Shown: in pieces, positions 1 through 9,779 of the stretch | How positions within the stretch are numbered: the stretch's first letter is position 1 | Layout: every line of letters starts with the position of its first letter | Assembly (NCBI GenBank): GCA_051453625.1 | Contig: JBOZIK010000001.1 | Coordinates: forward strand, 110,960,837 to 110,988,335 | Direction of reading: 5' to 3' | Length of the DNA stretch: 27,499 bases | From: Welwitschia mirabilis | Lineage: Eukaryota > Gnetophyta > Gnetopsida > Welwitschiales | Made by a program: the position numbers and the translations under genes | Notes under the pieces: generated by a model | What the model saw: only the letters and a program-made list of their open reading frames with translations | Told to the model about the DNA's origin: nothing | Database searches by the model: none

Positions 1-570
1 TTGCATGTAGGAAGTAAAGGACACTCTTTCATGATGTGATAACTATCCTCACATAAGTCAAAAGTTGGAACAACAATTTAACTTTTATCAGTTACCACTT
101 TAGCATCAAGGATCATTTGAATGTATTTCTCTAAGGTAGATGTGAAATCCTTAATGACGCTAGTTAGTTCATATTCTATTTTGATTACAGCTTTCTTGTG
201 TTTAACTTCTTTGAGGTCTTTGATGATTTGTCTTACTATTCTGTTTTCTCTAGATGAGGGTTTTGGCCAAGTTTGACTTACTTCGACTAAATCTTCTAAT
301 ATCTTTCAATCATCTTCTAAAGTTTGGTTTAAGAAGTTGTTTTTACAAGAGAAATCTACAAGTTGCTTAGTATGATTGTTTAACTCACTATAGAAATAGT
401 CTATTAATTCTACTTCAGAAAACATATCTATAGGATTTGAGTATAGAGAAACAAAGAATTACTCATAGGCAAAGGCATATTCTTCATTAGGCAGTTGTTG
501 AAAGTTTGTAACTTCTTTCTTATGTTTTCAGATGGTGGTTTCATTCATAAATATTTTGATAAAAGCTTCT
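1..570 (-). pseudogene. Ty3/gypsy (Athila-type) Gag remnant, C-terminal part with zinc knuckle
   Basis: Reading the minus strand from the gap edge down to base 1 gives a nearly continuous Gag C-terminal half. It carries the plant Gag signatures: a stretch like NFQQLPNEE, then ELIDYFYSELNNHTKQLVD, then SQTWPKPSSRE, and near the end a CCHC-like knuckle FDLCEDSYHIMKEC (about 61-18). Gag packages element RNA into cytoplasmic particles, and the knuckle binds RNA. The first cysteine of the knuckle reads Phe (TTT), so the CX2CX4HX4C motif is broken. About four in-frame stops interrupt it, each explicable by C-to-T or G-to-A change from CGA, CAA or TGG-type codons. It is partial at both ends: the N-terminal side is lost in the N run and the C-terminal side leaves the window. 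It belongs with LTR D. Family recognition is strong; the exact lineage is inferred. Confidence 0.85.
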
Positions 571-1401
571 NNNNNNNNNNNNNNNNNNNNNNNNNNNNNN
601 NNNNNNNNNNNNNNNNNNNNNNNNNNNNNNNNNNNNNNNNNNNNNNNNNNNNNNNNNNNNNNNNNNNNNNNNNNNNNNNNNNNNNNNNNNNNNNNNNNNN
701 NNNNNNNNNNNNNNNNNNNNNNNNNNNNNNNNNNNNNNNNNNNNNNNNNNNNNNNNNNNNNNNNNNNNNNNNNNNNNNNNNNNNNNNNNNNNNNNNNNNN
801 NNNNNNNNNNNNNNNNNNNNNNNNNNNNNNNNNNNNNNNNNNNNNNNNNNNNNNNNNNNNNNNNNNNNNNNNNNNNNNNNNNNNNNNNNNNNNNNNNNNN
901 NNNNNNNNNNNNNNNNNNNNNNNNNNNNNNNNNNNNNNNNNNNNNNNNNNNNNNNNNNNNNNNNNNNNNNNNNNNNNNNNNNNNNNNNNNNNNNNNNNNN
1001 NNNNNNNNNNNNNNNNNNNNNNNNNNNNNNNNNNNNNNNNNNNNNNNNNNNNNNNNNNNNNNNNNNNNNNNNNNNNNNNNNNNNNNNNNNNNNNNNNNNN
1101 NNNNNNNNNNNNNNNNNNNNNNNNNNNNNNNNNNNNNNNNNNNNNNNNNNNNNNNNNNNNNNNNNNNNNNNNNNNNNNNNNNNNNNNNNNNNNNNNNNNN
1201 NNNNNNNNNNNNNNNNNNNNNNNNNNNNNNNNNNNNNNNNNNNNNNNNNNNNNNNNNNNNNNNNNNNNNNNNNNNNNNNNNNNNNNNNNNNNNNNNNNNN
1301 NNNNNNNNNNNNNNNNNNNNNNNNNNNNNNNNNNNNNNNNNNNNNNNNNNNNNNNNNNNNNNNNNNNNNNNNNNNNNNNNNNNNNNNNNNNNNNNNNNNN
1401 N
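571..1401. other. Assembly gap (831 N)
   Basis: Run of N. The two apparent ORFs that span it exist only because N does not create stops. By position it should hold the leader and N-terminal Gag of the minus-strand element. Confidence 0.99.
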
Positions 1402-1421
1402 GTAGCCTTCCCCGATAATTA
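1402..1421 (-). other. Remnant primer-binding site of LTR D element
   Basis: On the minus strand the LTR end GTAACA is followed by TAATTATCGGGGAAGG. The second half matches the 3' part of a tRNA-Asp-type PBS as written in the related element at 6626 (..CTAGGGAAGG). About eight bases of the expected PBS are missing, so this copy could not prime normally. It fixes the orientation of LTR D: the internal region lies to the left. Confidence 0.6.
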
Positions 1422-2630
1422 TGTTACTTTATTATGGCGAGAATTTATGTAATGTTTCATGCCTTGATCTAAATCCTGTTAATTGTAAATAATATGCATA
1501 AACATAGCACACTAGTATAGTTGGGAGTGAATCGAATTTCATAATTCCACGAAGGCCAATGATATGGACAATAAAGAGTTGATTTGAGAAATAAATATGT
1601 AACTCTAATCTACTAAAATAAATTGCAATGCATAAAATTGAAATAACGATGCAAAACTAATCTATAAAAAGAAATAAAAATGCACCTAAACTAATTTAGC
1701 TCAACCTTAATAAAGGCTACCCTCATAATTTATATAATAGAAGAAATCTACAATGAATATTAAACAACATAAACTATGAGGGATAAGTTCTTGCAATTAT
1801 TTACAAAAAAAATAATTTATATTAAAAAGGCATAAAAGACATATGTATCACAAAGTAGTCATTCCTCAATGGAGGATATGCCATCTAACAGCAAGGTAAC
1901 GTCTCTCTGAATTACAAGATGGTTCTTTGATCCTAAGATCTCCTATCATGAGAATGTCAGGTACTGTTGAAGATGATTAGGGATTAAAGGAGAGATCTTT
2001 ATTTATAGATAGAAAAGGAAGAGAAGCTGGTAGAAAAGTATAGGGAAAACTCTAGCTAACATGTAAGGGAAAGTCATAATAAAGAGGTGACAACTCAGGA
2101 AAACATTCAATAAAACTATGAAAAAATAGTATCATCTTGATTATCGTTTGGATAAAGTAGGTGACAATGAGGATTGATAATTGGAACTATGGTTCGACTC
2201 TAGTTTAAATGTTGATGATCTGCCTGTGAAGTGTTGTCGACTAGTCTGGAGATATCATCTGCTAGTAACATCTGGATGATTAGGTGGACAACGATATCTA
2301 GTAGATAGATCTTAATTTGAATGTAAGTTATCTCAAAAGAAATCTGTTTATTACTTAATAGAAGTTATCATTCTGACTGACGTCTGGATAATGGTAGGGA
2401 TGATAGGATTTTCTTAATCTTTAGTCAGTCTGATCACTCTTTGTTTGCAGGAATAATTATCCAAAAATAACATTTATTCATATCTGCATGAAATGCTTGT
2501 ATTTTATCTGTAGATTGCATGTTTTCATTTTGATTCTTGATTATCATAAGAACTAAGCATTTATCTATCAATTTACCTATAAAATAACTTGAAATACCCT
2601 ATTAAATACACATAAGTTTGTTGTACAACA
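1422..2630 (-). repeat. LTR D, 5' LTR of a minus-strand Ty3/gypsy element
   Basis: Read on the minus strand this runs from about TGTTGTACAAC (2630) to GTAACA (1422), about 1.2 kb. Several blocks match LTR A in order: TTTAATAGGGTATTTCAAG near the start, TAGGGATTAAAGGAGAGATC (plus-strand text) and CTCCTATCATGAGAATG around 1930-1990, the block containing CTCAATGGAG near 1866, and ACTATACTAGTGTGCTATGT near the end. A PBS remnant and Gag follow on its left. The outer edge at 2630 is set by aligning to LTRs A, B and C and is good to about ten bases. No target-site duplication can be tested, because the partner LTR lies outside the window. Confidence 0.75.
2001..2008 (-). promoter_or_regulatory. TATA-like box of LTR D
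   Basis: CTATAAAT on the minus strand lies upstream of the conserved R-like block that contains the CTCCTATCATGAGAATG text (plus strand). The position matches AATAAATAG in LTR A and TATAAAAG in LTR B. This is the probable Pol II start region of the element. Confidence 0.45.
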
Positions 2631-3895
2631 TTGTTCCATATGTCTATTTTTACTCTGTTTTTCTTTGATTTTTGAGTTGATGATTTTAAAATCATTTCTA
2701 CATTTTTTTATTCTTTCATATGACCTTAATCATTTAGTAGTTTTCTTGCTATTCTTTCATGTTTAATCATTTTTCTAAAAGCATTTGAAAAATTAAAATG
2801 AACATCTTTTCATTTCATAATTTTTATGAGTTCCCTTGTATCTTTTAGAGTTTTGAGTTTATCATGATTTTTTTTAATTCAAGCACATTCATATAGCCTT
2901 TCTTATAGGCTTTAACCTAGTTAATCTATTTTATTTAGCCAGAGTTTTTTATTTTTTATGTGTTTATCCTTTTTCCTTTATTTTTAATGGTTTATTATTT
3001 GATTTTATATCATTTTGAGTTTTTATATTTAGAATTGCTACTTAAATGATCATATTTGAGCCTAAGTTTTTTAGCTCATTTATTTCTTTTTAAAAATCTT
3101 TTTCATGCCCTATTGTCTACTTGGTCATCTAAACGATAGTGGATGGATGACAGTCTAATTTTTTTTGAGAGTCATCCTAGGCTATCATCCAGATGATGCT
3201 ATTAGATGATAGTGTAATAAAACTATGGTTTAAACTCTTTTTCCTCATTTCCTTTCATTTTCTTATCATTTTCCTTCATTTTTTTGAGAGATGATAATAC
3301 TAGCTTATACCAGCATTATAGAACTTGTTCAACTCAATTTCATTACCAAATTTGTGAGATTTTAGTAGATTTGCAAAAATAAGATATGTTTCTTTCTCCT
3401 TCTATTTCTCACTTTTTCCCCCTTTTTAATTCTTTCGATGCATAGGTTTTAGGTATATTATTTATTTTTTCATGCTCTTCATTTTCAAACTTACATATTT
3501 GAATTTCATCATGTATTTTTCAAGTTATAAGCATTTTGTATATTATGAAGTACTTTAACTTTTCACTTTCCACACTCATTTTCTCACAGATCATAGATCA
3601 AAATATAATGATCCTTTAGGCAAAATTGATTAGTTTGATGTGTTTTATGATTGCCAAATTAGATTTTTCATTTGAGTACTTTGAATTTATACTTTCTATG
3701 GGGCACACTACAATTTTTATGTTTTTCTTCTTTTTTCATCACATTTAGGCACTACACCTTTTGGGAGGGAAGGACATATTTTCAATATTTTTCATAATTT
3801 TTCATTGATTTTAAGGCTTGTTATTGTGCATCTATGTGATATTTTTGACTTATCTTTCTATTTTTGCATGATGATTTTTGTGTTTTCAATTGAGT
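2631..3895 (+). other. T-rich non-coding spacer, probably upstream of the env-like ORF
   Basis: No open frame of note. The plus strand is strongly T-rich with short words such as TTTTCATTTT. At 3105-3215 it holds two copies of the inverted-repeat motif also seen in the LTRs and leaders. Athila-type elements carry a long non-coding stretch between pol and the env-like ORF, and the position just before the remnant at 3896 fits that. This assignment is an inference. Confidence 0.4.
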
Positions 3896-5300
3896 AGGTC
3901 TTGTACGCATAGAGCTAGACAAGCCAAGACTGAGGCTGATGCTATAGAGCAGGAGGCAAGTCCTTTAGTAGAGTGAAAGATTAAGCATGTTGAGCCCAAC
4001 ATCTGCTACCTCGACATGGTTATTCCTTAAGTATATAGACTATAAACATCCATGTCGAGTGATATTTTGATGGCTTTATGAGCCATATAGAGCCTGATGT
4101 AGACCATAGACTAATATATTAATAACTCTATTAGATTATAGATATGCATTAATCTTATTATGTGTCAAAGATGAGAGAATTTTATGAAATCATGCACATA
4201 GAGAGATGACCTAACTCTTATGATCAGCTATAGGATATGATCATCACATTTATATGAGACTACAATATAGTAATTCTCCTATTCCACATTATATCTATCA
4301 TAGATATTGATGGGCTTAGAAGCATGCACATTTATTCAGTTGATGGGACAAAGGAGCGTCAAGCATATGGCTCTATTTTGGATATACTAGTTGCTTAACT
4401 AATGATTAACATGAATAAATGTTACCTAGCTAACCCCCACATATGGAGTATTGCATAGAGGATTGATTCATAACATCAGCTCATCTTTTCATGATAGTCA
4501 TGACATGGTGGTACACCTAGAGATTTTGATAGCTTTTAAACGAGGGGAGCAGATGGCTACTTACATTCATCTGGAGAAGACTCAGATCCATGATAAAGGC
4601 ATAAAACCTTCACACACTTAATTATCCATGCCTCCTCTTAGTACTTTTTAGAGAATTTAGATTACCAAAGTTCATAGGTAAGTACTATATTTCACACATT
4701 CAAATATCTGCTTACTATTTATAAGACATAGATATATAGATTTCAAGAGAGGTAGAGAGACCTCAAGTATTGAGACCTATGGTTGAAGCTACTCTTGAGT
4801 AGATTTAGGCTCTCCTAGCTAAGATCACTAAGACTATCAGAGGTTTCATGAACATAGGTATCCATACACTTAATTAAAGAATCCAGACTTTTGATAAAAA
4901 ATAGTAGACATTTGAGTAGAGGATCCTATCCCTTAAGAGGAGAATACAACACATTCAGAACTAGATGATTGACATGTTCTAGTGTGTTGTTTCCATTTAG
5001 CAGAGTATGACTATAGACATTCTTGAGGTGGTTCATGTTTAGGAGAATACGACAGTTAGATCTATCACTACCTTTCTAGATGTCCATTTCCCCTTGGATC
5101 TTGAGCATTCTTTTTCTTCTCCCCTTACTCCTAAGCTAGCTAATAAGCCTAGTTCATCATGTTTAGATGAGAGGAGTGATTTTCTATTGTTATTTTGTAT
5201 CTTTTCTTATATACATTTTTGTACTGTAAAATGCTCCTCTAATATTTATATAGACATATCATTTTTTCAACATCATGTATTTATTGTATCTAATTTTTTA
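3896..5300 (+). pseudogene. Decayed env-like / plant transposon-protein ORF of an Athila-type element
   Basis: The three plus-strand frames together read as one broken protein. Early on there is RTRRARQAKTEADAIEQEA-like sequence (from about 3908, one codon altered). At 4335-4400 there is YSVDGTKERQAYGSILDIL, then NKCYLANPHIWSIA. At 4511-4618 there is an open run of 36 codons beginning VHLEILIAFKRGEQMATYIH. This pattern resembles the ORF found between pol and the 3' LTR in Athila-type elements, often annotated as a plant transposon-protein or env-like domain; its function in plants is unknown. Frameshifts and stops are frequent, so no protein is made. The downstream end is uncertain, since the similarity I can feel fades after about 4700. 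A polypurine tract and LTR A follow, as expected for the 3' end of such an element. Confidence 0.55.
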
Positions 5301-5683
5301 TGATTATTATTTGATTTTTTATGATGAGGATCTATTTTATTGTAATCAAGTAAATTTTCTATTTATGACTGCTTAAATCAGTAGGGGGATATTTATTATG
5401 TTTTTTGATTATCTATAAAAACAAAAATTCTATTATAGATTGTAGTTTACAAAAATCATGAGCTTATTATCATAACCCAGATGCCTGACTAGCTAAGATT
5501 TTGATAGGTGTTATTCAATTTTAATTTTTTAAAATTCAATTTATATCTCTGTAATTTTTCCAAATTTATCTAAGATAATTTCCTCAAATATCCTAGCTAT
5601 TTTATTATCTAACAAGTTAGCTTGCAAACATGGTTTACCACCTAGTTCTATCAGGGACTAATAAGGCTAACTAAGGGCTATAT
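5301..5683 (+). other. 3' non-coding end with G-run and polypurine tract before LTR A
   Basis: AGTAGGGGGATAT at 5380 resembles the G-run that follows the last ORF in such elements. AACTAAGGGCTATA at 5669-5682 directly abuts the LTR and aligns with AAGTAGGGGGCTATA before LTR C, so it is the better candidate for the plus-strand primer. No gene is seen. Confidence 0.5.
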
Positions 5684-6622
5684 TATGCTGCCAAGTTACA
5701 CACATTTGATAGGGTATTTTGAGTGGTTTTGTAGGTAAATAAATAGGTAAATGTTTGATTTCCAATAATAGAGAGTTGAGATGAAAAGAATAAAAACACA
5801 CAAATCTCCATGATAATTTATAGCATTCTAAACAAATATAAATACTTTACATTTTTTAATATAACTCCCTATAAAACATTGAGGTAAATGTAATGATTGA
5901 ATAATTATCAAAGGCCATCATTCATCTAATTTATTAGACAACTGTATGGATGACCATGTCAACTAGATGCTGATTATAATCTATCTGGCAGCTAATGTAG
6001 ATTGATTATGAGGTGGCATCATCTCCTCTATTATCTAGATGACCAACTAAATGCTGCTGCTATAATGTCTATACTAAACATTTAAATAATTTTTATCAAT
6101 TGTATTTTCTTTTTTTCCCTTATGCAGCCATTATAGTTTACTCATGTATTTCCATAATTATTGTTATGTGTTTGAGTTAATAAATAGAGATCTCATCCTT
6201 AACTCCTAATTGTTTTCATTTTCACCTGAAATTCTCATAATAGGAGATCGAAAGGCTAGAGATCCATCTTGTGGTACTAGAGAAATATTTCATTGGTATT
6301 GGGCAGAGTTTTCTCCATTGAGGTGTGGATACTTTGTAACATGGATGTTGTTCAAATCTTAATGCAAAAATATTTTCTTTTATGCTTTCAATATGTGATT
6401 ATTTCTTATCCTCATAAATTATGTTTTTTTTGATCTAGTGATAGTTTTTCTAGTGATATAGATTAACTCATAGTCTTATCTCATAGTCTTTAATGAGAAT
6501 AAGACATTCGGGTTAATTCCCACTTATACTAGTGTATTGTATTATGTAAGAAATCTATTTTATTTGGGAAATTATAGAATCCTTTTGAGTATAAAATGCT
6601 TGCACAAATACACACTATAATA
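5684..6622 (+). repeat. LTR A
   Basis: About 939 bp. The start TATGCTGCCAAG aligns with TGTGCTATCAA of LTR B (TG eroded to TA). The end ACACTATAATA aligns with ACACTGTAACA and ACACTATAACA of LTRs B and C. It shares the 5' block TTTGATAGGGTATTTTGAG, the inverted-repeat motifs near 5940 and 6040, and the block ACTAGTGTATTGTATTATGT near 6530 with the other copies. It is followed at once by a PBS and preceded by a polypurine-like tract, so it acts as both the end of one element and the start of another. It is closer to LTR D than to B and C in the R/U5 part. Confidence 0.8.
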
Positions 6623-6625
6623 AAT

Positions 6626-6643
6626 TGGCACCATTTCTAGGGA
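6626..6643 (+). other. Primer-binding site, tRNA-Asp type, after LTR A
   Basis: TGGCACCATTTCTAGGGA agrees at 13 of 18 places with the plant tRNA-Asp complement TGGCGCCGTTGCCGGGGA (recalled from the family). Most mismatches are transitions at former CpG or CG-rich positions. It marks the start of reverse transcription for the element whose 5' LTR is A. Confidence 0.75.
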
Positions 6644-6973
6644 AGGTTACTTAGGAGTACAAGAGTTGTCATCATTCAGGTGAGTACATCATATTTCTAT
6701 TTAGTTATTTACCTGTAGTGATATTGTATTTTATTTAGGAAATGAAGTTTTTTATTTTTAATTTATTAGTTTTGGTTTTCAATAATGAAATAGTGGTTGT
6801 CCCCTCTGTCATCTACATGGTAGATAGGATGACAGTCTATAATTTTAGTTTTTGTTTTTAAATTTTAGTTTTCTATAATAAAATTTGTCTCTGTCATCTC
6901 CTTTGTCGTCTGGATGACCAAGAGGATAACAACCTATGTTTTTTTTAGTTTTTGGCTTTTCACTCTATTAGTT
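6644..6973 (+). other. Leader of the LTR A element
   Basis: Non-coding, T-rich. It runs parallel to the LTR B leader (9095-9445) block by block, for example CTTTTCACTCTATTAGTT in both. It contains two inverted-repeat motifs (6801-6840, 6898-6934). It is cut by the N run at 6974. Confidence 0.75.
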
Positions 6974-7073
6974 NNNNNNNNNNNNNNNNNNNNNNNNNNN
7001 NNNNNNNNNNNNNNNNNNNNNNNNNNNNNNNNNNNNNNNNNNNNNNNNNNNNNNNNNNNNNNNNNNNNNNNNN
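6974..7073. other. Assembly gap (100 N)
   Basis: Exactly 100 N, a customary placeholder for a gap of unknown size, so the true A-to-B distance is not known. Confidence 0.97.
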
Positions 7074-7319
7074 TTAAATTCATGCTTATCTAGAAGTTAG
7101 AATTATCTTGGAATCTAGTATTATTAAGAATATAATTGATTTTACTCATGGTTTCAGATTATTAGGATATAACCAATTCTATAGGTATTAAGAATTAAGG
7201 CTATTATGGTTACAACTAACTTTATTATTATTAAGAAGAAAGGTTGTTAAAAACATAATTGGATTTATATTCTTACAAATTTATAAGTTCTTAAAATAAG
7301 TATTATTTAAATTAACCTC
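7074..7319 (-). other. Non-coding, probably internal leader of a minus-strand element
   Basis: No open frame. By position it lies on the internal side of the iMet-type PBS at 7322-7333, so it would be the first 250 bases of that element's interior. Confidence 0.35.
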
Positions 7320-7321
7320 AA

Positions 7322-7333
7322 GCTCTGATACCA
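7322..7333 (-). other. tRNA-iMet-type primer-binding site, minus strand
   Basis: GCTCTGATACCA on the plus strand is the exact reverse complement of TGGTATCAGAGC, the primer site used by many plant copia and some gypsy elements. The wider text CTCAAGCTCTGATACCAA is typical. It is followed on the plus strand by TTTTTGATATCC, where TGATATC could be the inner edge of an LTR read in reverse. Confidence 0.75.
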
Positions 7334-7338
7334 ATTTT

Positions 7339-7990
7339 TGATATCCTCTCTTCTCTTACCCTAATTAAGCACTATATTTTTTTTCTCTTTTTATCTTCCT
7401 TTTTTCTTTAATATTACTAACTAATAGAAATAGTAAAACCTAGGATGAAATTTCACTTATTTCTTTATTATCATTTCTATATTCTAAAAAAAAAAATAGC
7501 TAATATTAATATTATATACTTACCTATAATTAATTTTTAAATTATTCTAGTTTACAAATAACAGTGATGTCATAAGTTTGTTTCCTCCATTTCTTCATAG
7601 TTTATTATCATATAAAAGATATCTTGTAAATAATTAATGAGATGTAAACTTATTTAAAAAAATATATAGATAAGCTTAAGGATAAGACCTAACTAATATA
7701 ATAGAAGATTGCAACTCTAATTAATGGCATTCTAACTCGATATCTAGTCATTCTTAAGCTATGAGTTAGTTTTACTTTAGGTTCTAAACTATACGAACAT
7801 GATTGAGCTTAACTTTATAAGATTTTACTTTACCTTGATATACTCCCAATATAGTAGTAGTACATGAGATGGATGCATGCTTATAAATGACCCTAGATTC
7901 TTTAAATAATTTCTGAATGTTTAACATAATCCATCAATGCTAAGGACTTAAAAATTTTAAGTTATAGTAAGCTCATACATAGGTAGGTAT
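7339..7990 (-). repeat. Putative LTR (or part of one) ending at the iMet primer site
   Basis: Read on the minus strand it would end GAGAGGATATCA five bases before the PBS. No second copy is visible in the window, so its outer edge is unknown; 7990 is simply where LTR B begins. It does not align by eye with LTRs A-D. No coding frame is present. Confidence 0.35.
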
Positions 7991-9073
7991 TGTGCTATCA
8001 ATTTGTGGTTATTTGATGGGGTTTATGAGATATTGTATAGGACATTTGCATAGTTTTAGGTGCAATTCTAAGGATTTTGAATAATTGATAAAAGATCTTG
8101 AAAATGTGCAATTCTTAGCAAGATTTAATGTATTTAAGGCACATTATAATACACAAAGATTTAGAAGAATATTTCTGATAGAAAGGCTAGCTTCTACTAA
8201 CTTGGATGATAAATAAGATTTTCATCCCCTCTTTTGTCTTCATGACAGGCAAGGCGATAATACCATTAGATGCTGATGTGAACTACTAAATCACTATTAA
8301 GTCATCATACTGAGTCATCTTTTGTAATGAGCTATTGTCCTCTATGTCATCCAGACAACGGGCAGGATGACACTAATATTGTAACGAACTCTAATAGATG
8401 ACCCTTGATCATTTTATTTGTTTCTTATCTATAAAAGAATGTGCTTTTAAAGCACCTTATTTTTGTCATTTTCTATTGTTTTTTGTTATAAATAAGTATC
8501 CCTTCAATTTTCCTATCTATCTTAATTACACCAAAAATTCTTGTGACTGGAGATCTAAGGGTGAAAGGTCCATCTTAATTGTTGTAGAAAGACATTCCCT
8601 TGATGGAGGATTATGTATCTTCCATTGATACTTGGCTATTTTCTAACCTAGATGTTGTCACTTTTTAATATAAACTCTATTTTCATATTTTCATATTAGT
8701 TTGTTAGATATCCCTTATGATTTATGTTGCTCTTAATCTAATAACAATTTCTTAGGTAATATATATCATCAAGGGCAGCCTTTGTTAAGGCTGAAAAAAA
8801 GTATTTTATATTCATTCTACATTGCATATAGATTAGTTGCATCTTGCATTTGCATTTCATCTTTTATTTTCTACATTGTTATTTAATTTTTATTTTCTTT
8901 ATTCTTTGTCAAAAGTAATCCAAGTCTCATCTCATAGTTTTCAATAAGAATATAACATTTAGATTAACTCCCACTCATACTAGTGTGTTGTATTATGTGA
9001 GAATCCTATTTTATTTTATGAAATAATAGAATCCTTTTGAGTATAAATGCTTGTATAAATGCACACTGTAACA
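7991..9073 (+). repeat. LTR B (5' LTR of the B-C element)
   Basis: 1083 bp from TGTGCTATCAATTTGTGG to ACACTGTAACA. It aligns with LTR C over its whole length, with matching blocks such as GGACATTTGCATAG, the paired inverted-repeat motifs (8226-8262, 8338-8374), TATAAAAG, TAATATAAACTCTATTTTCAT and CATACTAGTGTGTTGTATTATG. Divergence from C is heavy (roughly a quarter of bases by eye), so the insertion is old. Confidence 0.85.
8430..8437 (+). promoter_or_regulatory. TATA box of LTR B
   Basis: TATAAAAG lies about 440 bases into the LTR. The matching site in LTR C is CATAAAAG at 14256. It is the probable Pol II core promoter of the element. Confidence 0.55.
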
Positions 9074-9076
9074 AAT

Positions 9077-9094
9077 TGGTACCATTTCCAAGAA
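9077..9094 (+). other. Primer-binding site, tRNA-Asp type, after LTR B
   Basis: TGGTACCATTTCCAAGAA agrees at 11 of 18 places with TGGCGCCGTTGCCGGGGA. Six of the seven differences are transitions, as expected for a CG-rich site decaying by cytosine deamination. Confidence 0.7.
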
Positions 9095-9779
9095 AGGCTA
9101 TTGAAGAGTACAAGATTATCATCATTCGAGTGAGTATATTGGATGTATGCTTGATTATTTATCCATAGTGATATTATATTTTATTTGGAACTATAGGTTT
9201 TTATTTTCTATTTGCAGTCTTTTAATTTTAATTTTAGTAATAAGATAGTGATCATCTCCTCTGTTGTCTCCATGATAGTTAGGATGATAGTTTGCAATTT
9301 TAGTTTTTATTTTTAGTTTTGGTTTTTAAATTTTAGTTTTCTACAATAAAATAGTCTCTATCATCTCCTTTGTTATCTAAATAACTAAGAGGATGATAGC
9401 CCATTTTTTTAGTTTTTGGCTTTTCACTCTATTAGTTTCTCTTTTTTTACTTTCTTTATTTATTATCCCCTCTGTCATCTCCATGACATATAGGATAATA
9501 GTTTGTTATTTTTTATTTTTTTCTATTGTTTTTTATTTATAAGAATTGTGACATGATCGGTTCAAAAAAATAAATATTAGATAAAAATAGCTTTTGATAA
9601 AGGAAGTATCAAAGAAGGAATGTTGACTTCAAAACAAAATCAGAAATGCAATCTCTAGGTGTATACAATATATATTTTGAGTTTTTTTTGAAAATATTAA
9701 AGGAATATAGAACTCAATTATCATTATGTACCTATTTTAATCTTGAATTAGATTCTCTTTTTTTCCATTCTTCTTAAAA
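9095..9779 (+). other. Leader of the B-C element
   Basis: T-rich, non-coding. It parallels the leader after LTR A and carries three inverted-repeat motifs (9256-9290, 9366-9402, 9467-9511). From about 9545 it shifts to A-rich sequence ahead of the ORF. Confidence 0.7.

Noticed and set aside
495-1452. Two ~306-codon ORFs overlapping the first N run
   Set aside because: Open only because N bases hide stops; the real sequence ends flanking the gap encode Gag on the opposite strand on one side and an LTR/PBS junction on the other.
8398-8628. 76-codon plus-strand ORF as a gene
   Set aside because: Lies in R/U5 of LTR B, and its homologue lies in LTR C; the similarity follows from LTR homology. 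Kept only as a low-interest observation.
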